Positions 49,501 to 61,500 of a stretch of DNA of 64,000 bases are shown piece after piece. The position numbers and the translations under genes were made by a program. The DNA lies in NCBI RefSeq assembly GCF_032118995.1, contig NC_092650.1, forward strand, positions 22,258,501 to 22,322,500. Reading direction: 5' to 3'. How positions within the stretch are numbered: the stretch's first letter is position 1; each line of letters starts with the position of its first letter. The notes beneath the pieces were generated by a model, which was given only the letters and a program-made list of their open reading frames with translations, had not been told where the DNA came from and ran no database searches. The stretch is from Asterias amurensis (lineage: Eukaryota > Echinodermata > Asteroidea > Forcipulatida > Asteriidae).

Positions 49501-52500
49501 TCAATTGTGTTTATGGAAATATGCTTTTCAGACTGAGTTCAGATAGTTTGCGCGACATCTCAAATCAAATTTGGGACAATTCTTGTGTTGCGTTAACATT
49601 TTACAAGCATAAGGCTATTCATTTGTACTTAAGTTTGGAGGTATTGGGCCAAAATGTAAAAATTCAACATTTTTGAAGACAACTTTTTTTAAATTGCGTT
49701 AATGAAAATACGCTTTTTTGACTGAATTCAGATAGTTGACGCGACATCTCAAATCAAATTTGGGACAATTCTTGTGTTGCGTTAACATTTTACGGGCAAA
49801 AGGCTATTCATTTGTACTTAAGTTTGCGGGCATTGGGCCAAAATGTAAAAATTCAACATTTTTGAAGATAACTTTTTTTAAATTGGGTTAATGAAAATAC
49901 GCTTTTTTGACAGAGTTGAGGTAGTTGACGCGACATCTCAAACCAAATTTGGGGCAATTCTTGTGTTGCGTTAACATTTTACGGGCAAAAAGCTATACAG
50001 CTGCAGATAGAGGGCCAAAATGTAAAAATTCAACATTTTTGAAGAAAACTTTTTTTCAATTGTGTTTATGGAAATATGCTTTTCAGACTGAGTTCAGATA
50101 GTTTGCGCGACATCTCAAATCAAATTTGGGACAATTCTTGTGTTGCGTTAACATTTTACAAGCATAAGGCTATTCATTTGTACTTAAGTTTGGAGGTATT
50201 GGGCCAAAATGTAAAAATTCAACATTTTTGAAGACAACTTTTTTTAAATTGCGTTAATGAAAATACGCTTTTTTGACTGAATTCAGATAGTTGACGCGAC
50301 ATCTCAAATCAAATTTGGGACAATTCTTGTGTTGCGTTAACATTTTACGGGCAAAAGGCTATTCATTTTGTACTTAAGTTTGCGGGCATTGGGCCAAAAT
50401 GTAAAAATTCAACATTTTTGAAGATAACTTTTTTTAAATTGGGTTAATGAAAATACGCTTTTTTGACAGAGTTGAGGTAGTTGACGCGACATCTCAAACC
50501 AAATTTGGGGCAATTCTTGTGTTGCGTTAACATTTTACGGGCAAAAAGCTATACAGCTGCAGATAGAGGGCCAAAATGTAAAAATTCAACATTTTTGAAG
50601 AAAACTTTTTTTCAATTGTGTTTATGGAAATATGCTTTTCAGACTGAGTTCAGATAGTTGACGCGACATCTCAAATCAAATTTGGGACAATTCTTGTGTT
50701 GCGTTAACATTTTACAAGCAAAAGGCTATTCATTTGTACTTAAGTTTGCAGGCATTGGGCCAAAATGTAAAAATTCAACATTTTTGAAGATAACTTTTTT
50801 TAAATTGGGTTAATGAAAATACGCTTTTTTGACAGAGTTGAGGTAGTTGACGCGACATCTCAAACCAAATTTGGGGCAATTCTTGTGTTGCGTTAACATT
50901 TTACGGGCAAAAAGCTATACAGCTGCAGATAGAGGGCCAAAATGTAAAAATTCAACATTTTTGAAGAAAACTTTTTTTCAATTGTGTTTATGGAAATATG
51001 CTTTTCAGACTGAGTTCAGATAGTTGACGCGACATCTCAAATCAAATTTGGGACAATTCTTGTGTTGCGTTAACATTTTACAAGTAAAAGGCTATTCATT
51101 TGTACTTAAGTTTGGAGGCATTGGGCCCAAAAGTAAAAATTCAACATTTTTGAAGATAACTTTTTTTAAATTGGGTTAATGAAAATACGCTTTTTTGACA
51201 GAGTTGAGGTAGTTGACGCGACATCTCAAATCAAATTTGGGGCAATTCTTGTATTGCGTTAACATTTTCAGGGCAAAAAGCTATACATTTGCAGATAGAG
51301 GGCCAAAATGTAAAAATTCAAAATTTTTGAAGATAATTTTGTTCAATTGTGTTTATGAAAATATGCGTTTCAGACTGAGATCAGATACGTGATGCGACAT
51401 CTCAAATCAAATTTGGGACAATTCTTGTGTTGCGTTAACATTTTACAAGCAAAAGGCTATTCATTTGTCCATAAGTTTGCAGGCATTGGGCCAAAATGTA
51501 AAAATTCAACATTTTTGAAGAATTTCTTTTTTTCAATTTAGATTTTGGAAATATGCCTTTCAGACTGAGCTCAGATAGTTGACATGACATCTGAAACGAA
51601 ATTTGGAACAATTCTCTTGTTGCGTTAGCATTTTACAAGCAATTTTTTGACAATTAATTTTGTGTATGGACGTTTTTCAAGGCCGTAGGAAAAAAATTAT
51701 CCTCACATTTTTCCAATCGTGAAAAACAACAGAAGTGAAGTTCACAGAACTGCGTTTAAAGAATTTCTTAAAGGTCTATCAGCGAGGCACACTGATACAA
51801 AAATTCTAATGAACTTCGCCCCGCATCCTCTATCGGCCAAAGTTGTCGATGGAAGTGGCCTTAATCCAAGGCTGTGTATAGCACAGAATTCGTGGACGTC
51901 TGCCACGCTGTATGCATACAGCAATTCACCCGGCCCATGAACAAGTACCAGTACGGAGTTGGAGTCTAGCCAAGCGTTCTTGTACGGAATACAGATTGCG
52001 GAATGTCTGCTCCACACAACAGAATAGTGCATGGACATCTCGACCGGTGTGCGATCGAAAGTTGCCCGAACCCGGTGTGGATCTCGCTTTACATCATACT
52101 ATAAGGAAGTTGGGCTGCACGTTTATCGCGAGCTAAACGTAAAATGTGAACGTCAGAAGATTGTGTCGATTCGGCGTCCAAAGTTGCAGGAAAACTGCCA
52201 CGACCTGTAGGCTTTTTCACAACCCGTTTTCTCGATACATAAAATCAGCATACATACGATGGAATGTTTCAATGGGCCTAGCTGACTAAAATTAAAATAG
52301 ATTCGTCGCCGGGCGAAAAACATAAATAAAACGATGGTTATCAATTTTCAAGACAAACGGTCACCGCGATCCGTAGACTAACCAATACATTGGAACGGCC
52401 TCCCTTCATTAAAACAGTTTGGGCTAATATCAGATATCATGAGTTTGGGTGAGTAGGTACACGTAGCCTAAATACACTTCCATGTGCATGTACTGGCCAC

Positions 52501-55500
52501 TGAGTGAGTGTCCTAAAGTAAGGTCATGGTCTGAAGGTCACTTGATCCCTGTGGGGTGTTAATTCCACTTAGATCAGTAATTGAATGATTCACTGTTTAC
52601 TGTTTCTTGAGTGTGCATGGTCTCCTTGGGCAAAGTGGGCTTGTTCTGAAATTGCTGGGAATACCATTGCCAAAAAACTGAGCAACAGGAGATGCCGATA
52701 GATTGCCTTAAATTTACCTTCTGCTGTAATTTTAGGGCGAAACGGGTTTCCACAGCAATTTCGGGTTGAAGTTGTTCATAGTTGACCATCAGTCCTCATT
52801 TTCAGGTGTGACCTTGCACTAGTGGGGGAATCAGTATGTGATGTTGGGGTTCACAATGTACCCTGCATCTGATTTGAAGGGGGGGGGGGATTTTGGCTAA
52901 GGCCAGACACTATCATAATGTGATTTTGGTATACAGCTAGACAGTGGATGTGATTTGATAATTGGCAGTTAACCATGGGTGTGATTTGTAGCTCGGATGT
53001 GATTTTGGCCCAGGCCTAAACAGTGGATGTGATTTTAGTAATGCCGCTAGCAGTGGATGTGATTTTGATAATTGGTCAATTAACCATAGATGTGATTTCT
53101 AGCTGGGATGTGATTTTGGCTAAGGCCTGGACAATGGATGTGATTTAAGTAATGCCCCTAGCAGTGGATGTGATTTTGATAATTGGCAATTAAACATGGA
53201 TGTGATTTCGGGCTCGGATGTGATTTTGGATTAGGCCTAAACAGGGATGTGATTTTAGTAACGCCGCTGGCAGTGGATGTGATATTGATAATTGGTCAAT
53301 TAACCATGGATGTGATTTCTGGCTCGGATGTGATTTCAGTGGTGCAGATGTGATATTGGATAGGCTTTTTCGAAATCACATCCTTTTTCCATTTTAGTTG
53401 TAAAATCACATCTAGGCCATTCACAGTGTTAATACACATTCCCTATAATAATAATAACAACTATAACAAAACCAATAAACATTGTTAATACTAATTCTTG
53501 TTTAGCCATATCACTTAAAATTGATTTTCATTTAAAAATCGGGCAAAATTAATACAGGAACAGATATTCAATTAAGCATCAGTGTCACGAAAAATGCTTT
53601 TTACATGCTAAAATAATTTTCGCCTCCTGAGACGAAAATAATTTTGGTGACTTGTTAAAAAAAAAATACTGGACCACCTAAGCAAGGAATAATTATAAGG
53701 GAAGCTTTCTACCATCACTATCTTCATACTGTGTTTAAAGTGGACATTGTGTTTTGTGTCCTACAAAAAGTACCTAGACCCTTTAACTATAATAAACTTG
53801 TTTTTCTTTCTTTTTCGAATTTAAGCTTACATGGACATGCAAACACGGTCTGCAAACTTCACAGGCTGTGGCGACACGATCGAGGGCACACTATCAGGTC
53901 ATGTGTTCTCCTCCATACCTCGTTTATCGCCCGACCTCAACTGCAGCCTGGCCCTGCTCTCACCACCGGGCACCAGACTAAGTCTTACCGTTAACGAAGT
54001 CAAACTTACAAACCTCAACGTGAACACGTGCGGAGGCGGTAATCGGCTGGTGATTTTAGGGAGCAACACAGAGGGCGCTATGTCACTTTTACCCACCTTC
54101 CCCCACGGTTTATGTGGCCTCGTCAAACCCAGCCAACCCATTGAGTCAACTGGCAACCTAGTGTTTCTAACGCTGAGATCGGTTCAGTCTCGAGAAGAAA
54201 GCACCTTTTCAATAAGTTATACAGCATTCAAAACAGAACCCGGTAGGTATAAATGGTACTATCTGACTGAGCGACCAAGTGACTGAAAGATTGAGTGAGT
54301 GACCGGCTGAGTGACTGACTAAGCGACCGAGTGTCTAAGTTAGTGTGTGACTGACGGAGTTACCAAGTTATTGAGTGACCGAGTGACCAAGTGACCAAGT
54401 GACGAAGTGACGAAGTGGCTGACTAAGTGACCGAGTGTCTGTCTAAGGGACTGAGTAAGTGACTAATAAGTGAGTGACTGATGAGTGAGTGATTAAGTGA
54501 GTGACTACGTGAATTCACGTCGCGAATGACTAAGTCAGTGACTAAGTGAGTGACAATTGAGTGACTGGCTAACTAGCTACCTAGCTACCTACCTACCTAC
54601 CTACCTACATACCTAACTAAAGTACTACTAGTTAACCAAATTACCAAATGACAGTTTAGCTCAACTATAACATGAAATGAGTAAATTAGCTATTACAAAG
54701 AATCATTTTATTTAAATTGAATGTAGATGGGTCTTGCTATGAGTGTGACGTCAGTGGGACTCGCGATACGCAGTTCTGCATTGACAAGAGTCTGGTGTGC
54801 GACGGAGAGCAGAACTGCCCCAGTGCTTCTTACTCGGAGGAGGGTGATCCCAGATGTTCAGGTGGGTCACCAACTACAGTAGACACACGGGTCAAGTTTG
54901 CGCAAGTACCAATGCTAAACTAGTGGTTGTTTGGTGGTGCACGTATGGCATGCGCAGTGAAGTTGTACTGCAAACGACGCTGGTCATGTAAATGCTTAAT
55001 GGTTGTTTTGTGATGTACGCCACTCAGCTGATGGAGGATGTTTCAAAAGAGGGCGCCTTCAGGAGAAGTTTGTATACACAGATCGCCGTAAGGTATTGGG
55101 AGGGGCTGAATCTCCGGGGACAGAATCTCCTGCCACACCGGCTCCTTGTTAACCCCTCCAAAGTTTAAATTTAGTTAATAATGCAACACAGAGAGATAGA
55201 GGAAATAATACCATCACCAGCTTGCCCAAAGTGCTGTAACAATTTGTTTAAATGTCTTTTTTTGGTACTTAACATTTCACCTTTTTACGCTTTTGGCCCT
55301 TTAGTATGTGTTTGTGTTTACAAGTTGTATTATTGTTAGGTGACCCCTGCAGTTTCTGCTGCTGGTTACTTTACTGTGTGAAACCAAGTAATAATTGCTT
55401 GGCTCATGGAGACTTCATTTACAATGCTCTTATGCCTGTTATGTACACGATCATAACTATAATCCCGGGGCAGAGTGTTGTTCTAATAAAATGTCTCCAA

Positions 55501-58500
55501 TCCTTCACGGCTTGCACCCGATTGAGCAAAGTACGTCAGAAAAGTTGTTCATTTTCTTAACCATGCTGGAATTCTACTTGTATGATCTTGAACCTCTTCT
55601 ATAACCATTGTTAAATTGTTACAGAAGAGGTTCAAGATCAGGTAGAATTCCAGCATGGTTAAGAAGATGGACAACTTTTCTGAAGTTTTCTTTTTCATTG
55701 TTAAATGTGATATACACTCAAAAAAATGAAATTCTGGTTCAGTAAATTAAACTCGAATTATTTAATTTGATAATACTTAATACCGTTTTTTTGTTGTTTT
55801 TACTTGGTCATCCTAAGTGATTGAAACTTAAATCTTGAAAAGTCAGATTTACTTTAATTATGTAAGTTGTTTATCCATAAATAATAGGTCAAATCAACAA
55901 GAGTTACGATCAAGTAGTTACTACTGACACTTATTGGTTAGTGATACTTAAAAATAAAACTTTGCCACTTTTACTGCGGTTATTGAGTAAGAAATACTTA
56001 ATTACTTGTATTGATGCTGAAGAGCTTAACTTAACAGTATGCAAATTTTTCGTAGCACAAACATGAGTAGAACGAACAAACAAGGCTTATGACTATTTGG
56101 GGGGGGGGGGACCATGGCATAATCTAACTTTCCATGCTCTAAGCATTTCAAACCCAAACCAAACGAAATACAATAGTTTTCTCATCTGTCACTCACCAAT
56201 TATATTTAATTGACAGACAGAAAATGAATAAAGATAATTTATAGCATATAGCTTGGTCCCAATGTAAAGAAAATATATTGTATGTAATGAATTTGAGGTT
56301 CACAATACTTGGACCAGCCGATTAACTCAACTTCATAGAACAAGTCATATGAATGTGCGCCCGTACCGGGCCATATGGCCTGGTCCCCTGCCTATAGTGA
56401 ATGGCTTCAAGTACTGCTTGTATGGGACCAACGTTTCCCACACCAACGGCATGGCACGCTCTCTTCGAACAACAACAACAGAGGAGCTCAAAGAGAGCAA
56501 GCCAAGGGAAGATTTGCTGTCCCCTGCATTGAAGACGTGATCAGTTACTTCGTTGAATGCCATTCATCATAGGTAAGAACATAATCCAAAAGGTGTTATT
56601 TTAGTTATTACACTATAGTAGTTGTGATATGCTCATTACTATTTTTTAAGTTGAGCATTTCGTTGGAGTTGTAATGTTGAACCACGTTGTCCGCCTCCGT
56701 ACACAACAACATGCTCACTTACTGACTGTGACATGCTAAAACTGACAATATGACTGAGTGATATAGGCCTCTTTGTAGGACAGTTGCATTGGAGCATTTA
56801 TTTAAATTAACTTGCCGTTTTCTAGTTTTGCTCGAGGGTTCGTGTTTTGCCCCCGAATAAATAAAGACAAAACAACACAAACACAAAGTGATAGTTACTC
56901 ATTTTCAAGCTAGTTCTACTGAAGTGTGTGTGTGTTGCACCCCTAAAAATTAAGTCCAAACTACAAAAACACAAAGTAATAGTTACTCATTTATAAACAA
57001 AGTTGGTTTTACCGAAGTTTATGTGTGTTGCACCCCTAAAAATTAAGTCCAAACTACAAAAACACAAAGTAATAGTTACTCATTTATAAACAAAGTTGGT
57101 TTTACCGAAGTTTATGTGTGTTGCACCCCTAAAAATTAAGTCCAAACAACAAAAACACAAAGTAATAGTTACTCATTTATAAACAAAGTTGGTTTTACCG
57201 AAGTTTATGTGTGTTGCACCCCTAAAAATTAAGTCCAAACAACAAAAACACAAAGTAATAGTTACTCATTTATAAACAAAGTTGGTTTTACCGAAGTTTA
57301 TGTGTGTTGCACCCCTAAAAATTAAGTCCAAACAACAAAAACACAAAGTAATAGTTACTCATTTATAAACAAAGTTAGTTTGACTGAAGGTTATGTGTGT
57401 TACACATAAATAAATTAAGTCAAGCAACAAAAACACAAAGTAATAGTTACTCATTTATTAGCAAAGTTAGTTTGACTGAAGGTTATGTGTGTTACACATA
57501 AATAAATTAAGTCAAGCAACAAAAACACAAAGTAATAGTTACTCATTTATAAACAAAGTTAGTTTTACTGAAGGGTTTTTGTTTTACACCAAAATAAACA
57601 ACAAAAACACAAAGTACTAGTTACTCATTTATAAACAAAGTTAGTTTGACTGAAGGTTATGTGTGTTACACATAAATAAATTAAGTCCAAGCAACAAAAA
57701 CACAAAGTAATAGTTACTCATTTATAAACAAAGTTAGTTTTACTGAAGGGTTTTTGTTTTACACCAAAATAAACAACAAAAACACAAAGTAATAGTTACT
57801 CATTTATAAACAAAGTTAGTTTTACTGAAGGGTTTTTGTTTTACACCAAAATAAACAACAAAAACACAAAGTACTAGTTACTCATTTATAAACAAAGTTA
57901 GTTTGACTGAAGGTTATGTGTGTTACACATAAATAAATTAAGTCCAAGCAACAAAAACACAAAGTAATAGTTACTCATTTATAAACAAAGTTAGTTTTAC
58001 TGAAGGGTTTTTGTTTTACACCAAAATAAACAACAAAAACACAAAGTAATAGTTACTCATTTATAAACAAAGTTAGTTTTACTGAAGGGTTTTTGTTTTA
58101 CACCAAAATAAACAACAAAAACACAAAGACATAGTTACTCATTTATAAACAAAGTTATTTTGACTGAAGGTTATGTGTGTTACACATAAATAAATTAAGT
58201 CAAGCAACAAAAACACAAAGTAATAGTTACTCATTTATAAACAAAGTTAGTTTTACTGAAGGGTTTTTGTTTTACACCAAAATAAACAACAAAAACACAA
58301 AGTAATAGTTACTCATTTATAAACAAAGTTAGTTTTACTGAAGGGTTTTTGTTTTACACCAAAATAAACAACAAAAACACAAAGACATAGTTACTCATTT
58401 ATAAACAAAGTTATTTTGACTGAAGGTTATGTGTGTTACACATAAATAAATTAAGTCAAGCAACAAAAACACAAAGTAATATTTACTCATTTATAAACAA

Positions 58501-61500
58501 AGTTAGTTTTACTGAAGGGTTTGTGTTTTACACCTAAATAAATTGAGTCCAAGCAACAAAAACACAAAGTAATAGTTACTCATTTATAAACAAAGTTAGT
58601 TTTACTGAAGGTATGTGTTTTACACTAAAGTAAATGAAGTAAATTAAAGTAAATTAATCAAAACAAACACAAAGTAAAAGTATTCATTTATATATAAAGT
58701 TGGGATTACTGAAGGTTATGTAATTTGCACTCAAATTAGTTAGGTCCAAACAACAAAAACACACAGTAATAGTTACTTGTTTGTAATAAAGTAAGTTTTA
58801 CTGAAGGGTATGTAGTTTGCACAGAAATAAATTAAGTCCAAACAACAAAACATTTAGTAATAGTTACTCATTTATAAACAAATTTAGTTAACTTTGGCTG
58901 TAGACTACTGTAATTTAACAAACAAAAGAAAAATTAATTTTAATGATTTAATTGTGTTGTTCTCGTTTCTTTTATGACAGATAGTCAAGATGGCAGATGC
59001 ACTTGTTGTACCATCATGCATAATGTTGAGAGTCATCATCACCGAAGGAAACATCCAGAAGCTGATTCTACCCCCTGGGCTGGAAAGTGTGCAGGATTTG
59101 AAGAACCAAGTCAAGGAGAGGTTTGAACTCAAAGGGGAATTCAGTCTCCAATTCGTTGATCCGGACTTTGATAATTTCATGAGCTTATCATCACTCAAGG
59201 ATATTAAAGACAGGGGAACTATCAAAGTCGTTCCACTTTCTATTCCTGATTCAGATTCAGACACAGACATTGACACTGTGTTTGATCCTTTGAGTAATTC
59301 ATCTCTGCTGTCATCGTCCCAGTCGATGTCGGAAGCATCATCCATGTCTACTGCTGTAAGTACATGTAGTACAGATAGAGCACTTCAGTGGCCTACCGTC
59401 TTTCCAATCCCATCCTTCTCAATCGACACAGAGATGAAACTTTCAAACGGGGAAAAAACAGTTTGAGAAGGATGGAACTTTGACAAACCCCACAGGAATG
59501 AAGTCTGATATTTTGGAAAAACTTGCTGAAGCCATGTTTAGCTACAAGGCATATCCATCAGATGATCAGTTCTGCTCTGTAGCACAAGCATTTGTCAAGA
59601 AGCACCTATACCTGAAAGAACCAGGTGCTGCCACTGGCTAACTTGGTTGGAAAATAAGCCTTAACTCAAGATGGGTAACTATAGATCAAAATTGCGAAAT
59701 CACGGATGCACAGAACTAACTGTAAAATCACTCTAAATCAGCCAAGAACATAAAAAAAAACAAGAAAGGCAGAAGGCAGAAGATAACTACCTCCCTGAAT
59801 TTCCTGGTGATGAAACAGCTGCAAGCTCTGAAAAGGAACGGGCTGCTCTTTTTGATTGATTGAAGAAAACACACAATGGAAAAGTGATTATGGAAAAAAT
59901 GGCAAAGACATTTTTCCCACCGCAGACAAGAAGTAGTTCTTCAAAAACCATATGTTGTTCTAAAGAATAGTGATTGAAACCAGCTGACCATTTGCCAATG
60001 TAATGCTATAATTAATCATGTACCTTTATACAAGTTTTACTGAACAATCCTTTTTTTCTACTTATTACTTACAGGGACATGTTGCCTTGGATTGGTCGAG
60101 TTGGTCCATGAAAAGTGTTTATCCAAGGAAAAGTGTTTATCAAACGGTTTCAAACACTTTTCAATGACCAACTCAACCGATCCAATGCCACGTGTCCCTT
60201 TAAAGTGATGTAACATTAAGGTTGAGCAAGCTGAATATCTATGCCCAATGCTAGACATTACAGTGACCTAAAGTTGATTTCTCTGCACTTTTTAAGGTTT
60301 TTTTTAAAGGTCAACTAAATGGGTCCTTAGCTTAAAAATTATTGTTTGTAAATAATAACCTGCAGTAGGTCTCTTTGCTAGAGACACCTTATTGCAGTAC
60401 ATTATCTTTTATTATTCCACTAATTTTACTCGCTTAACAAAGACTAACAAAAATACATCTTTGGGGGGGGGGTGTTAACTTGAAATTTATTTTTTAAAAG
60501 AATAGTCCAAAAAAGTCTTATCTTATAAATGCATCCTAAACCTGTTTGGTATAGCTTGTCAGCCAGATGCTTTTTCTTCAAAGTTCTTTCTGAAAAATCT
60601 GTACTTTAGTTATGTTCCACACGGTCAAGAGAATATTGTTTTGAAGTGTATGACCACTTGCCCAAAAAATACTGTATTTAATAACTTCCGTGTCAGATAA
60701 TTGAGACATGAACAAATGAAAGTTGTATCATAAACACAACTAAAAATTGATACAACAAAGCAAGGTGTTTTTTATGTGATTATGCTATGAAGTTAAAGGG
60801 TCTGGGTACTTTTTGTATGATACAAAACACAATATCCACAGATTTACATTAAACTCATACAGTTTGAAAATAATGATAGTAGAAAGCTTCCCTTACAATG
60901 TTACTTGCTGAGGAATGAGTAAAACATTTTTTTTCTTTCTCAAAAACTACAGCACCTCAACAAGTAATATAAGATTTCTACTGTCAATATCTTCAAACGG
61001 TGTAAGTTTAATAGGAATCTGTGGAAATTTTATTATGTGTTACAGAAAGTACCCAAATCCTTCAAGAGTGTTCAAACGAGTTTGCTGATGTTATCGTTAA
61101 AAGATATTGTGGTTGTTGTTGTTGTTCATATTATGTTTACATAAAATAAATGCGTTCATGGTAGATAATTGCACAAACCGCAAGTCAAACCTTACTGAAT
61201 TTGGAGTGTCAATAATTTTAGTAACACACAGAAATCACTTTCATGATTTTGTTTGAGTGTTATTTACAAATTAATATCAGTATGTAATTTACCCCCTAAT
61301 CGGTTAATTTCCTCAACTCAGTTAATTTCCGTCAACTCTATGACTTAAATTGTTTACACATTGATTTGTGTTAATTCTTGCATCATAATATATACACACC
61401 AGTATAAAATCACACTGCGAATTAAGTTTAAAACATTTCAGTACTATTAGCGCTGTAATTCAGTTTAATTTCATGTGCAATCTGAATAAATACCTTGTGG

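Larger units (their letters stand above)
41850..53428. mobile_element. 11.6 kb DNA transposon-like element with minisatellite terminal inverted repeats
   Basis: Left end CACTGTGAATGG at 41850, right end CCATTCACAGTG ending at 53428, flanked by TTA on both sides (41847-41849 and 53429-53431). The ends continue as inverted copies (GGATGTGATTTTACAACTAA) and then as 500-580 bp inverted arrays of AAATCACATCC repeats. CACT- termini and a 3-bp duplication fit the CACTA/EnSpm superfamily, but no transposase is recognisable, so it would be non-autonomous. It fills almost all of intron 1 of the CUB/LDLa gene. Confidence 0.75.

Noticed and set aside
51719-52136. Overlapping 73-98 codon frames beside the satellite array
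   Set aside because: They compete on both strands over the same bases and show no family motif. Kept only as a note on the element interior.
41850-53428. Polinton or other large virus-like element
   Set aside because: The length is compatible, but the target duplication is 3 bp, the termini are CACTG, and no recognisable polymerase, integrase or structural gene remnants are seen.
53899-54156. 85-codon open frame on the - strand
   Set aside because: It is the antisense shadow of the CUB exon 53826-54242.
58905-59345. 146-codon open frame on the - strand
   Set aside because: Antisense shadow of the PB1-like ORF. It is Ser-rich only because the sense strand is Asp/Ser-rich.
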